From: Aldrovandia affinis
Taxonomy: Eukaryota > Chordata > Actinopteri > Notacanthiformes > Halosauridae
Assembly: GCA_029706075.1 (NCBI GenBank)
Contig: JAINUG010000070.1
Coordinates: 2,527,500-2,591,499, forward strand
Reading direction: 5' to 3'
Length of the DNA: 64,000 bases
Shown: positions 25,065-36,504 of the stretch, piece after piece
Layout: every line of letters starts with the position of its first letter
Numbering within the stretch: the first letter of the stretch is position 1
Notes under the pieces: generated by a model
What the model was told of the DNA's origin: nothing
Database searches by the model: none
Seen by the model: the letters and a program-made list of their open reading frames with translations, nothing else
Position numbers and translations under genes: made by a program

Positions 25065-25350
25065 TCCTACAGAGCTGTCTTAATTCAGTCATCCTCTACA
25101 GAGCTGTCTTAATTCAGTCATGCTCCAAGATAGCATGGCATAAAGACCTGTCTTAATTCGGTCATTCTCTAAGACAGCATGACATAAAGACCTGTCTTAA
25201 TTCGGTCATTCTCTGAGATAGCATGGCATAAAGACCTATCTTAATTCAGTCATGCTCTAAGATAGCATGTCCTACAGAGCTGTCTTAATTCAGTCATTAT
25301 CTAAGACAGCATGTTGCTTTACAGAGCTGTCCTAATTCAATCATTCTCAT
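25065..25350. repeat. Minisatellite, about 7 copies of a 44-47-bp unit
   Basis: Units share the core CTGTCTTAATTCAGTCAT, followed by TCTCTAAGATAGCATG-type sequence. First and last copies are partial. Copies differ by a few bases each, so the array is not freshly expanded. No coding or known regulatory motif is visible. Confidence 0.9.
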
Positions 25351-25744
25351 GAAAATGAGGGAAATTGCTTGAAAGGAGAGATGAAATAACGTTTTTCTTC
25401 ATTCAGAGCCAATAGATGCCCATTGCATTTCTTGTTTCCCCCACCAGATAGCAATGAAGACTAAATGAGCAGTACGCCTTCAGAGTTTCCCCACACAGCT
25501 AAACAAGTCAAAGAAGGATAAAGACAACACAGCAGCTCAAATGCTGTTGACTGTAGGGCCACTGGCTGGTTTTAATGCATCGTACATAACAAGCTTCAAG
25601 TACACAAAACCTGTCACGCCTCACTGTCCACATGAAACCAAAAACAAACCCTCACATGAAAAAAGTGACCTAATTTGGATTATTCATGCAAGGAATTTTT
25701 ATATGAATTAGAGAAAAACAAATGGTAGGTCAGGCATTGTACAT

Positions 25745-25950
25745 TGTTCTTATGTTGATTTATTATTTTATTTGATAAACTCATTGTGTAAGGTGACTTA
25801 CATAGCTGACAGTTTTACATAACAATCAGTAACACTGCTGCATACCGTAATGGAGAAATTGAGGTACAGGACTTTCCTCCAGGGAGTGGCTATGCACCAA
25901 CTGGGAATAAGCCTGACTTGCTGATGGTTAGTTGAGCACCATAACAACAT
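25745..25950 (-). mobile_element. Diverged tRNA-derived SINE, reverse orientation
   Basis: GTAAGGTGACTTACATAGCT, GAAATTGAGGTACAGGACTT and AACTGGGAATAAGCCTGACT keep the order of the 13510 copy with many changes. Confidence 0.5.
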
Positions 25951-25963
25951 TACACTTTCAGAA

Positions 25964-26325
25964 AAAAAGGTACCATGTTGTACCTATTAGTATGCATGCT
26001 TGTCACTGTGGCAATACCTTTGTAGGGTACTGCATTGTACCTTTAGTCTGAAGAACACAATTGTACCCTTGAAAGAAAAAAGAATGCTGGCTTGCCGTAC
26101 AAACCTAATTTTCATTCCAATATGGCCACCAGTGCGAATACGGATTCATTACCCTGTGTTGGTAACTATCTGTACCTTTTCCCAATGTATACCTTTTTCA
26201 CTGGGAAGGATGAAGGATCTTATGTGTACCTCTTTAAGGCACAATGAACACATTTGTACCATGAGGAACAAATGTGTACCCTAAAGTGTACCCTAATTGT
26301 AAATTTATTTTTGTGTACCCTTCTT
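25964..26325. mobile_element. MITE-like repeat with AAAAAGGTAC ends, copy 1
   Basis: Shares with 46679-47054, over about 360 bp, TTGTCACTGTGGCAATACC, GTAGGGTACTG, ATTTTCATTCCAATATGGCC and GAGGAACAAA blocks in the same order. Fish repeats of this type begin near ACTCTCAGAAAAAAAGGTAC. Non-coding. Confidence 0.7.
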
Positions 26326-27366
26326 CCATTGACTGCCATATCCTAGCCCCAATACATTTTACCTTCCTGAACTTTCTCTACAGATTTAAAAAAACACCCT
26401 GACATTCAGGTTCAAAATTCAGGTTGTTATCAGCTGCAAATCGCTTGGCTGTCATAGCGGTCAACGGTTATTGGTTCCACCTCAGTGCAGTGCCTCACAG
26501 TAACTCCTCCTTCCTATGCTCTCAGGAAGTGAGCGAGTAAAAGCAGAAATAAACAACACAAGGAAGCACAGGGGATGCTGGGAAATGTGGTCTGTTTCCA
26601 CTAAATTACTCCCTACACATTCACCAAGATGAGACCACCAGGCACTCAGTTCTGTTTCCTTAAAAATGAAAGTCTCCCTACCATTGAAGCCGGAACATTC
26701 CAATTTGATGCACCTCCTGAAAATTCATTAAGGGGGGTGACCAAGTACAACACAGTGACAATAGACATTCTGTGGTGTGATATGGTAATGGAACCTCCTG
26801 CTACCAGAAGGAACCTCCTGTATTTAAGAAGCAGAGAGGTGGAAGGAACACAGGAGCTGAGTATCCAATGAGTCTAAATAATTTGTGATTAGACTTATTC
26901 AACAGCCTCAGGATATTTTAGTCATACGCACATATTCCCTGAATAATGGGTACACAAATCCACTCCCTGAACGATCTTTTGCCTAATAAGGATGAAAAAC
27001 ATTAAGTGAACCCAAACAGCAAGGCTCCAGAAAGCGAATGATCCAATCTTGCACATCGACGCGCACCGCACACATTTCATGGCTGAACGCACTTTGCGTA
27101 TGAAAGCATACTGTACGGTACGCACTCACTAGGTGAATATTGAAGCGTTATGCTGATGGGGAAACTAAGGCTGGAGGGAAATCAAAATGAGCCAAATGAT
27201 CTGTTCATAACAAGGAAAGTGTAAATGCTGTTTTACAGACTCAGTCGAAGCTCTCAGACAAAATGTTTTTAAAATGGTTAAGAACTTACGTACATTTTAT
27301 AAACCTTTTTATAAACTATGGTTACTCTCATTATGTAATTTACAGTTTAATTTACATCTGTATTTG

Positions 27367-27540
27367 ATCCATCCATCCATCCATCCATTTTGCTTATTCC
27401 TGGTCAGGGTCGGGGGGCTTTTGCGTTCCGGGCGAGAGGCAGGAATTAAGTCGCCAATCCATGGATACGGGCAATTTAGACTCTTTAGCCTAACATGCAA
27501 TGTTTTTGTGCGAGATGTGAGGCGACAGTGCTATCCACTT
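27367..27540. repeat. Partial CCATCCAT-type dispersed repeat
   Basis: CATCCATCCATCCATCCATT, GCTTATTCCTGGTCAGGGTC, GAGAGGCAGGAATTAAG, GGGCAATTTAGACTC and GAGGCGACAGTGCTATCCAC match 62812-63175. Confidence 0.85.
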
Positions 27541-28009
27541 GTTTTGTACTTTTTAAATGTTTTTTTTACTTTGTTTTGTTTGATACATACATTTTTTCTG
27601 TAGTTTAATTGTCTGTATTATTGGGGACACGTGTTGGAAATTATGCTTTGGCTAAAAATATTTAATGCAATACATCTGATGCTTGTTTTTTAACATTGTA
27701 ACAATGCTTTTGCTATGTCCCTGACAAATAAAGAAATAAATTAAAATAAATAAAGAACAATATTACCGCAAACCTTTATCCTTCTGGAAGAGAAAATTAA
27801 GAGAATGATCGCAATAAATGCATGCAAATAACTAAAACTAAATAACACATTGTTTATATCTAGTATTATTGCACACAATATTTCAAATAATAGAAAACAT
27901 TTCTGATTCTCTTCCTGCCTTACGACCGAACAAACGTACACACAGGTGTTCATTTCACCCGGCTCTTCGGCGGGTGTGTCTTCTGGGCGTGTCCCAGCGA
28001 GGGGCTTAC

Positions 28010-28201
28010 CCGTGTTGGTGCGGTAGGCTCTGGGGTGCCCCGGGGGCAGGGACTCACCCTGGCTTTGACTCAGACTCCTCAGGGGGGGTTTCTGGTACAC
28101 CCTGTCCTCGTAGATGGGGTCGATGTGGTGTTCCGGGGACTGAAGGGGTCGCAGCTCTGAGCCCAGGTGGCTAAGCTGGCTGCTGTACGACCCCCTTGAC
28201 C
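28010..28201 (-). CDS. ctnnd2: ctnnd2 coding exon ([19 protein letters not shown] segment)
   Basis: The 192-bp exon encodes (G)[49 protein letters not shown] and [14 protein letters not shown]. Human delta-catenin has the same tyrosine-rich block [20 protein letters not shown]. The acceptor is CACCGTGACAG at 28202 and upstream, the donor GTAAGC at 28009 and below. It completes a Gly codon and leaves one base of an Ala codon, matching both neighbours. The conserved tyrosines sit in a segment that is conserved between delta-catenin and p0071 (PKP4), but the exact residues favour CTNND2 over PKP4 and ARVCF. This is the most diagnostic exon in the window. Confidence 0.97.
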
Positions 28202-28429
28202 CTGTCACGGTGAGAGAGCACAAAGTGAGGTCATGGCCAATGTACTGTCTGCCATCTACCCACCTGGCACCCCACCCGATGACCACTGCTTCCAGGAATT
28301 CATCAAGTCCCTAATAGTCTTGCATATGGACTCATTGGTCATTACAAACTCAGACCCTGGACCAGTCAGAGGAAGTTGGGCTCCCCCTCTTCAGTCTGCT
28401 TCCTCCTAAGGTTTCTTCTTATTTGTCCC

Positions 28430-28562
28430 TCCTAGGGAGGGGGGGGTTCCTTGCTAATGTTGTCTAATGTTACTTGGCTTGACTTTTGTGGGGGTTCAGG
28501 CCAGGGTCTCCTGTAGAGCGTTTTATGAAATGTGCTGCACAAATACATTTTGATTGATTGAC
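28430..28562 (+). mobile_element. Retroposon 3' tail with ATTGA repeats
   Basis: GGGGTTCAGGCCAGGGTCTC, CTGTAGAGCG and ACAAATACATTTTGATTGAT is a common fish retroposon end. A reverse-orientation relative is at 46079. Confidence 0.6.
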
Positions 28563-29001
28563 TGTATCCACATCAAAGGGAAGAACGTGCTTAGACTCAT
28601 AACCAGATGGTTGCATGTTCAAATCCCAGGCCCGGCTGGAATTTGTTCACAATAAGCAAGGGCTCTTGGCTGGATAATCTGAAATAATGCAAACTGTTTA
28701 AATCACCCTGGATTACTCCACATTCTGAACAAACAAAAAGCAGTGCCACAGTCATAATTTAATACTTGCATATTGAATAGTTTGACATGGAAGAAAAATG
28801 ATTTGATTTGCATAATTTTTTTTAAACTAGAAAACAAACATAAACCTTTACCCTGACATATAACAATGACAAATACAATACAATTATTATTATTGTATTG
28901 TAAGTATTACCAGCACTTTGACTGCAACAAATTCTACTACACTTTCAGTTTTCACTGGTTGTGGACACAAGGGCACCTGGCCATAAATATTGGCCACAGT
29001 G

Positions 29002-29003
<2 letters not shown>

Positions 29004-29049
<46 letters not shown>
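29004..29049. repeat. (TA)n microsatellite
   Basis: About 23 TA units. Confidence 0.97.
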
Positions 29050-29053
<4 letters not shown>

Positions 29054-31819
29054 CTTTTATCTCCTGAAACATGAACATACGGTCATCTCAGTTTGAACCT
29101 TTTCTTAATTCTTTTTTTTCGAATTCTACCACAATTCAGAGGAACTGAGGTGGTATGGATTCACTGCACACAAGATTAAGTGAAACCCCAACAGTGAAAC
29201 CCCAGAGGACCTTCATACATCATTGGAGTACTCCAAAACCGTTTTTCCGCGGGGCACACTTTACATGAACACCCAGTTCAAAGTTCACCTTGGAAACATG
29301 TGACAGTGCCTGCCCCAGACCATGGGAATCAGGGGAAATGGGGAGCATGAAATGAAAAGTCTGAACAAGTGTCTTGAACGTGAACAGGGAGGCACACACT
29401 TGTAAATTGAGAGGCGTACGTACGTACAGATTGTTCTTTTGCATTGACAAATTGAACTATGACTACAAACCCCAAATTAATATTTACCGATTTCAATTTA
29501 CATTTACATATTTTTTTCTTTGTGTCTTTTACATATATACGTTCCCTCAGCACTGTGCACAAAATGACCAATCGCACGGGCGCGCACCTTTGTTAGTTTC
29601 TCTCACGACTATATGGTTACATTGAAACAAATTATCGATTTTTTTGTCAGGACATTAGTCAGGTAGATAGGTCTTAACAGTTGAAACAAGATCTTATGCC
29701 ATTTGAATAAAAACCAAAAAAACATTGTAACTAAAAATTCAAGCAACTAAAGTCTAGCAAGAATTACACACATAGTGCAAGGTTTATGAACAAAAATATA
29801 CATTAATTACATTAGACTAATATTAAATCAAACTTCATGAAGCATTTTGTGAAAAATCCATGATATCTAAGCTAATCGTTGTTGGTCTAGGTTGGGCTGA
29901 GCAAATGTTGGGCTGACCACCTACCCTGAGCTGAGGAAGGCTGGGCTGGGCTCACCTTAGATGGCCAGGGGCTCTATAGGTTAGGTATAATAATGTTAGC
30001 AACTGGTAACGTTAGTGACGTGCATCATGAGTGTTAGCTGACCTAGCTAGTAAACATTCTGCAAAGAATTCCCCAAATCACACAAACAAATTTAACCCTG
30101 ATTATTTCTATAACCGACTGGTCATCTATCACAGCTTTATGGCTGTGACCCATCTTTGTATAAAAATCTTTGCTTATAGGAAGATAGATTAAAGCAAATA
30201 GAAAATTGGCTTTTATAGGACGGGGGGAAGCCTCGTATATCCCACACAGGCAGCTTTTTGTTCAGGCCAGGGTTGACATCTTAGCTAGCTCACATGGCTA
30301 TCAATAGCAGCGTGCCTGGTCACTTGGTTTTAAAAATTGCATTCACACTTTTAAAATTGCAAATTAAATAATGTTTGAGATCAGTTGATGGACAAAAATT
30401 ATTTTGAAATGGCTTTAATAATGCATATTTTTTTAAAAGCATGTCCTCTCACACAGAAATATGGCAAAAGCACTACATGGACCACTGAATATTTGGTTAC
30501 TTGCTGGGAACAAATTCTAGTATTACACCCCTCGACTTTTCATTTAAAATTGAGAAATCATGTTATATTTAACACACGCGTCTTTGCACTGAGTTAGCAT
30601 GACTACTTTCTACTTAATTTGATTTAAAAAATATATGTCTGATTTATGCACTGACATCAAAGATTTTTTATAACATAAAACTTCCCTTTATCGTCTATGC
30701 TGACAGACTGCCTTGTTATCTTTTTTTAACATGAGGAATGTATCTCTCACACTACAAATATTCCAGCACAAACCTAAATTCTAAATAAATTTAAACGATG
30801 GGCTATCGTAAGTTGACCAAATCTGCATAGCCGACCATAATTTAGCAACGGACACTAGCTGCCATTCGAATAATATTGTGACGCAACCCAGGTGATGCAA
30901 CCCGGACACATTTTGGCCTGACAGAACCCAAAGATCTTAAAGATCTTACCGTTTCTATTGGTTTGGTTCTATATAGTTATAATGTCCTGTTTGACTTGCA
31001 TTTGTTAAAAGATGTTAAAATAAAGATGGGACCCCCCAAGATTAACAAAATATTTCTTATGGGGGTCCCTTGTGGCTTATGGGTGGCTTCCCGGATCACC
31101 CCAGACCCCCCTCATTTCGACCACTGCCTCAGCAGTAACCGAGTTCGCTCTGTGTTGGGGTCACAAACAGTCAGAAAGGATCTGAAGATGGCTTTGGCGC
31201 CACCTGTGCCGTGCATACAGGAACACGTGGTGGGAAAAGGCTAAAGTTTGCTCTGCACCAGGAAGGAGATTTTTGTCTTTTTCAGTCTCTCCCCAGATGC
31301 ATTTTTCTCTCCAACAGAATGTAATTTTCTCCATTTACAGACATTGGGAGTCAGACCCCCCCCCCTCAACTTTCATCAGCTTATCAGAGTTGGCCAGGAG
31401 AGTGCTCCACAGTCCCTGGCACAGAGAAAGATCCTCTGGGATAATTAAGAGCTCGCTGAAACAAAAAAGATACATCTCTCTTCCTCTTTACCTCTTGCTT
31501 GCTTGCATGCTCTCGTCTGTCGATCTCCCTTTCTCTCTTTAATCCTATATATACACTTTAAGAAAAAAAAGTTTTGTACCATCTTCTCTTGCACAGAAAG
31601 GCACTATTTAGAATTCAGAGGGACGGAACAGGCCTGACTCGCAGGCAATAGTGGAAGTGGATGAGCTTTAGAATTTTAAATAGCCCATCTATGTAGGACT
31701 GGCAGTAGTCATTGTAAATCCTGCCTCATTACAAACAAGACCATAGTGATTGGTGTACAATGTACACAATATACCTTTGTGCTTCCAGACTGAAGGCAAG
31801 AAGTTATAAGTACATTACA

Positions 31820-31872
31820 AGATGGCTTCCGGGTGTATTGGACATTCCAAATTGGGAGGGAAAAGGGTAAAA
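31820..31872 (+). mobile_element. 3' end fragment of a SINE-like repeat
   Basis: TTGGACATTCCAAATTGGGA followed by GGGAAAAGGGTAAAATAAA; the same ending closes the longer copy at 60146-60560. Confidence 0.5.
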
Positions 31873-32194
31873 TAAATTAATAAATAGAGTGAAGTACACT
31901 ATAACGGATGCACAGTAGCTAATGCTTTGCTCCCTGCCAATGCTGAGGTAGAAGGCAGGACTGAAAAGAACACTTCCTCAAGCAGTGGTTCTCTGTCATC
32001 ATTATCTGTCCATTTGGCAGAAACTCCTATCCAGGTCAAATAACAGATCATTACAGGACACAGAGAAGAATACAAATAGCGAAATATTGCAAGTAAGGGC
32101 CATAAACACCACTGGCACACAACTACCACTGTATGGTTTGGCAACACAATGGCAAAGGAATGCAAGGAACGTCACTGAGTGGTGCGTGCTGCGC

Positions 32195-32540
32195 AAAAAG
32201 TGATTGGTACCAATCTCCCCTTCATTGAGGATATTTATAACACCCGGACACGGAAGAGAGTTTTGTGTATTGTGAAAGATCCTACGAACCCAGCATCAGA
32301 GCTGTTCATCCCTTTATATATATTTTTTTAGATTCTATTTTCTACTGGACGCACTTGCACTTTTGAGCTAGTAAAATAATTTTTACTACATACTGCATGC
32401 ATACATGTTTCTACTGTTTGTTTGTCTCTTTGTTGTTGTCTCTCTTTTTTTATCCTGAGCGCTTGTCAAAGACAAATTCTAATGTATGTATGTATATAAG
32501 TATGTACTACATGGAGCAAATCAACTTGAAACTTGAAACT
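32195..32540 (+). mobile_element. LINE 3' end with (TTGAAAC)n tail
   Basis: A plus-strand frame from about 32205 encodes GTNLPFIEDIYNTRTRKRVL, CIVKDPTNPASELFIPLY, a typical C-terminal region of fish non-LTR retrotransposons (IYNTR...K...KD..HP...LF). A short UTR with CAAAGACAAATTCTAATGTA follows, then tandem ACTTGAAACTTGAAAC. Only the 3' end was copied. Confidence 0.7.
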
Positions 32541-32546
32541 ACCATA

Positions 32547-32840
32547 TACAGGTAAGTGCCAAAATAAAGGAAACATTCTGAGTGATGACCTTCATCCTAT
32601 GGAAAAGCATTTCTATCCTGATGGGAGTGGTCTCTTCCGAGACAATCATGTCCCCACCCACAGGGCACAAGTGATCGCTGAATGGTTTGATGAGCATGGA
32701 AATGATTTAAACCATTTGCCATGGGTGTTTCAGTCACCAACCCTATCTCAACCCAATTGAACATCCCTCTAGCAGAGTTACAGACAGTAGCAGAATTTAT
32801 GCCAAGGCGCATTGAAGCTACCTGTATATGTTCTTAACCC
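32547..32840 (+). mobile_element. Deleted Tc1-like element, CAGGTAACTGCC family
   Basis: The terminal repeat CAGGTAAGTGCCAAAATAAA is followed almost at once by transposase C-terminal sequence: LSDDLHPMEKHFYPDGSGLF, RDNHVPTHRAQVIAEWFDEH and GND, so the 5' half of the gene is gone. The DLNPIEH region is read in another frame. It starts a few bases after the LINE tail. Confidence 0.8.
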
Positions 32841-33140
32841 AGTTTTTTTTTTTGTTCTCCAAATTTGGAATGCCATCTGTATGCAGAGCCCTGTGTCATG
32901 GCTAAGCATCCTCCGTCTATCCAGAAAGGTTCAGAATCAGTTTCTAGACCGTGGAGCGGGACACAGTGCCTCCCTCAAGAGGGCGAGCCACCCGCAGGCC
33001 AACACAAATGACTGATGAAATCAGAAATGTAACTCGAAGGTGACACCAGAGTAAATCATACTCTCTCCATGTTGGATATGAAATATAACTAAAATTGGCA
33101 GGGATTACATCAGTCCACAGTGTAGTTCTCCAAAGATGAA

Positions 33141-33169
33141 GATAATAATAATAATAATAATAATAATAA
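33141..33169. repeat. (ATA)n microsatellite
   Basis: About nine ATA units. Confidence 0.9.
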
Positions 33170-33352
33170 GATATATGTCACGCTTTTCATACAAAGTGTT
33201 TTAAAGATAATCAAAATAATCATATAAATGAACCATGATGAAAAATAAAACAATATGACAAAGCAATATGACAGGGAATTACAGATGCAAATAAAATGGG
33301 TAAAATAAAATGGAGGGATAATAAAGGCCCTCAGTTTGAAGGGGGTGCTTAC

Positions 33353-33875
33353 CCGCCAGGCTGCCAGGTCTTTGCAGGGTGGCGTTGGCGTACAGCTCAT
33401 GGGAGATCTTGTACTGCTCAGAGGAGTGCACCAGGCGCTTGGTAGGAGACAGAGTGGCGTAGCTTCCCACACCCGAGCTCATCTGGTGCAGGGGGGAGGC
33501 AGGGCCGCAGGCATTGGGCGGGGACGAGGATGACGACACGGCCATGTTGATGGGCGAACTGGTGCTGTAGGACTTGGCCAGTCGGCCGGGCGACTGCTTG
33601 GGGGAGGAGGAGGAGATGCGGCCCAGCGTGGCATAGCCGGGCGCGTCCGAGGCGGAGCCCAGGCGGTGCAGCTTGGCGGGCGAGCCCATGGCCTGCAGGG
33701 AGAGGGGCGAGCTGACGCGCTGCGCTGGGAGGGTGGCGCAGGAGTAGTACGGCGACGGCGTGACCAAGGGCTGCGCGTCCGGCATGTGGAAGGCGCTCCC
33801 GTGGCTCTGAGCGAAGGAGTCATGGGATTGGGCGTCCCCGCCGCCGGCCAGCTGGGCCGCTCGGTTAGACGTCAC
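33353..33875 (-). CDS. ctnnd2: ctnnd2 large linker exon, 523 bp
   Basis: This exon encodes about 174 residues of Ser/Pro/Ala-rich linker. Anchors to mammalian delta-catenin are GSAFHMPDA (human GSAFHLPDA), [20 protein letters not shown] (human [20 protein letters not shown]), [19 protein letters not shown] and [14 protein letters not shown]. The acceptor is GTTCCCCAG and the donor GTAAGC at 33352 and below. It starts in phase 0 and leaves one base of a Gly codon. The human poly-proline run before EPFAPSLGSAFH is absent; the fish has a Gly/Gln/Ser/His stretch ([19 protein letters not shown]) instead. GC content is much higher than in the flanking introns. Opposite-strand open frames here are shadows of this GC-rich coding exon. 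Confidence 0.95.
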
Positions 33876-34140
33876 CTGGGGAACCGCACACGCGCAGACG
33901 TGATGACGAGGCCTCTGAGGTCTCTGATGATAGTGCAGGTTACAATGGCGTAAACGCCTCTGGGAACGGACTACAGGGAAGCTGAATACACTGCTTACAA
34001 ACCATGCAATTATTAACATAACTTTTTCCCCCCCAGTGTATTTATATTCAAAACATGTACTGCATTCTGGGACTGTGAGACATGTTGAATGTTTCTGGAA
34101 TTAATATATACCGAATGGAATACACCACTTGGACACGTAT

Positions 34141-34142
<2 letters not shown>

Positions 34143-34216
<74 letters not shown>

Positions 34217-34249
34217 ACACACACACAGACACACACACACACACACACA
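34143..34249. repeat. Long (CA)n microsatellite
   Basis: About 107 bp of CA with a few CAGA interruptions; a candidate for Z-DNA formation. Confidence 0.97.
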
Positions 34250-34627
34250 GACAATCAGTCAATGGTCTGGATGTTTGAATGTTTGTGGAATGAATGTTTT
34301 AGTCTCTAAATGCTATAGCGGTCAGTACAGTTTCATTTAATTCTGTTCCATATGAATGTCCTGGTCTGATGAGATTTTACATACTTTTTTTATGATGTGG
34401 TATGCATAACGTTATGAGAAACTTTAAGAAATGGAATAACACTCCAGCCTTTCAGACTGCGGTCATCTTGGGCTTAATGTTTCCTTATTAACAAAAGTTT
34501 CAAGTCCCTCTGGTTTATTATGTCCCTGTGGATTATTTGCAATTTATGACTGCCTCCTCAGAAATTGCCACCACAGCATGAGTGACAGGGCTACATTATG
34601 TTTTTGCAAACTTCTCAACAACGAAAC

Positions 34628-34740
34628 ACACGCGCCCACACGCACACACACACACACATACACACAGACACAAACACACAGACGAATGCAGATATGCACA
34701 TGAAAGCAAGCAAGCAGAAACACACACACACATAAAAGCA

Positions 34741-34799
<59 letters not shown>

Positions 34800-34800
34800 C
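34628..34800. repeat. Interrupted (CA)n microsatellite
   Basis: CA blocks separated by GACGAATGCAGATATGCACA-like unique sequence; the last block (34746-34799) is pure. Confidence 0.95.
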
Positions 34801-35082
34801 CCCATACCCCATTCATTGATCGCATTATTTATTCAAACTATGATGACAATTTTTAATTAAAATTAATTTCATCATCTACACTTTAGTACACAGTATTGTT
34901 TTCATCATTTCATATCAGTAAAATCCCTGAAATCCAATCTGTAATTATGAATAAATGAATGAATTTAAAAAAACACATTTATCATTTATGTGCAAATATA
35001 ATTTGGAGCTACATCTGATAGTACATGCTTTACAATACATGTGACTTCCATAGTAATTCCGCAACCAATTTTGTGAGTGTGA

Positions 35083-35133
35083 GCATGTGTGTGTGTGTGT
35101 GTGTATATATGCATGTGTGAGTTTGTGTTTGCA

Positions 35134-35164
<31 letters not shown>

Positions 35165-35292
35165 TTGTATGAGTTTGTGTTTGTGTACATATATGTGTGT
35201 GTGTATGCACGCATGTGTGAGTTTGTGTTTGTGTACGCACATGTGTGTGTGTATGTTTATGTATGTACATGTGTGAGTTTGTGTTTGTGTAC

Positions 35293-35339
<47 letters not shown>

Positions 35340-35390
35340 TGTATGTACGCATGTGTGAGTTTGTGTTTGTGTATGCGTGTGTTTGTCCTT
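35083..35390. repeat. GT-rich minisatellite with GAGTTTGTGTTTG core
   Basis: Five copies of a core GCATGTGTGAGTTTGTGTTT spaced about 50-70 bp apart, linked by GT, TATGT and TACGC runs, including a pure GT block at 35297-35335. Confidence 0.9.
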
Positions 35391-36083
35391 GGGAGGATTC
35401 AGTGTGGGTGATGGTGCATACGACAGAATACAGATTGGAATTATGCTGACTTTCCAGTCACAGCCTGTCATATACAGTACATTTGAGAAATGATTAGCTA
35501 CCATCTCTAATGACCCAATCAGTCTCTAAAGCCACAGCACACACACTTATTCCAGAAAGTTTATTCCAAAATAACTTTTAAGGACAACATTAAGGACCTT
35601 TTATAAAAAAGCTAAAGCAAGGTGAAACGTTAGCTGAGGCAAATAAACACACACACGCACACACACACAACAAAATACATAAATCCATTGATACATGCTG
35701 AATTACTGGAGTGTTGAATAGCATTCGACAGCCAAAGTCAAATAAACCAATAAATCCCTCCTCCATTACGGTTATGAGTACTCTATCTCTCTACTTCATG
35801 CTGATAAATGAAGCCTCTACCTCCTTATGATTTACTTATTTACCCATGAAAGATGTTCAGATTTACCCAAACTCCTTCCCTATTACTCACTCACTCACAT
35901 TCTCTGTGTTTCTCTCTCTCTTTGTCCCTTCCTGCCTCCATCCTCAGTTTTTTTCTTCCTCTCCTTCCTTTGAATCTCTTTAAAACCATCTCACTTTCTC
36001 TTTCTCTCCCTCCCTCACTTCTCCGAGCTGTCATGCTCCCCTCCCTATCCGTTTCCCTAATCTCATGTTCTCCCTGTCGGTCT

Positions 36084-36087
<4 letters not shown>

Positions 36088-36137
<50 letters not shown>
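36088..36137. repeat. (CT)n microsatellite
   Basis: About 25 CT units within a 300-bp pyrimidine-rich stretch (35880-36240). On the minus strand this is an AG-rich tract just downstream of the 36332 donor. Confidence 0.95.
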
Positions 36138-36143
<6 letters not shown>

Positions 36144-36331
36144 AAATGTAGAGATCACCTTAATTAATCTTGGCAGAGCATACAACAATACATGGATATA
36201 CGTTTTTCTCTCTCTCTCTCTCTCTACTATCTCTTTCTGTCTTTGCCCCTAGGTGCTGGATGCAGAAAGATCCTCTCATGCTCACAGCTCACAGAGGGAG
36301 GCTGAACACCAGGCATAGAACCCAAACCCAC

Positions 36332-36504
36332 CTGGTTGTAGCTGTGAACTGCACCCCCGACCTGGCCACTGCGTGGGGGAAGCTGTGACGTGGACGAGTC
36401 GCTCAGCGCCAGGGTCTGGCTGCTATGGTAGCTGGCTGTGTAAGGGAAAGACCCCTCGGGGTTGGAGTTGAGCTGCAGTGCACTCTGGGATAGGAGGCTG
36501 GGCC
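36332..36504 (-). CDS. ctnnd2: ctnnd2 coding exon ([13 protein letters not shown] segment)
   Basis: The 173-bp exon reads (R)[19 protein letters not shown], then [20 protein letters not shown] and [11 protein letters not shown], matching human [20 protein letters not shown] and onward. The acceptor is TTTTTTCAATGCAG; the donor is GTGGGT at 36331 and below. It supplies the GG of the Arg codon begun by the previous exon and ends on a complete Gln codon (phase 0). Similarity to mammals is high for the first 40 residues and then falls off, as expected for the low-complexity Ser/Pro-rich linker. The region is predicted to be disordered; no enzymatic motif is present. Confidence 0.94.

Larger units (their letters stand above)
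12932..28009 (-). other. ctnnd2: ctnnd2 intron, about 15.1 kb
   Basis: This intron is bounded by the donor GTAAGC at 28009 and the acceptor CTGTAG at 12932-12937 on the minus strand. Repeats are listed individually. I see nothing I can name in 13740-14150, 14900-15320, 16120-16880, 21290-24820 (very AT-rich, with a duplicated block near 23510 and 23583), 26330-27360 and 27545-28009. Confidence 0.85.
28202..33352 (-). other. ctnnd2: ctnnd2 intron, about 5.2 kb
   Basis: The intron runs from donor GTAAGC (33352) to acceptor GACAG (28202-28206). It holds a retroposon tail, a TA microsatellite, a LINE 3' end and a Tc1-like fragment. 29100-31800 and 32845-33120 show nothing I can name. Confidence 0.85.
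33876..36331 (-). other. ctnnd2: ctnnd2 intron, about 2.5 kb, microsatellite-rich
   Basis: The intron runs from donor GTGGGT (36331) to acceptor CCCCAG (33876 upward). Much of it is CA/TG and CT repeat DNA, listed separately. 34260-34610 and 35400-35850 hold nothing recognised. Confidence 0.85.

Noticed and set aside
25065-25350. CRISPR-like array
   Set aside because: Repeats are contiguous and diverged, without unique spacers, and the host is a vertebrate.
33479-33953. Long Arg/Pro-rich and Gln/Gly-rich open frames overlapping the large ctnnd2 exon
   Set aside because: They are other-frame shadows of a GC-rich coding exon; only the ctnnd2 frame has homology and splice sites.
34986-35504. 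Thr/His-rich 172-codon frame
   Set aside because: Product of the GT/CA minisatellite.
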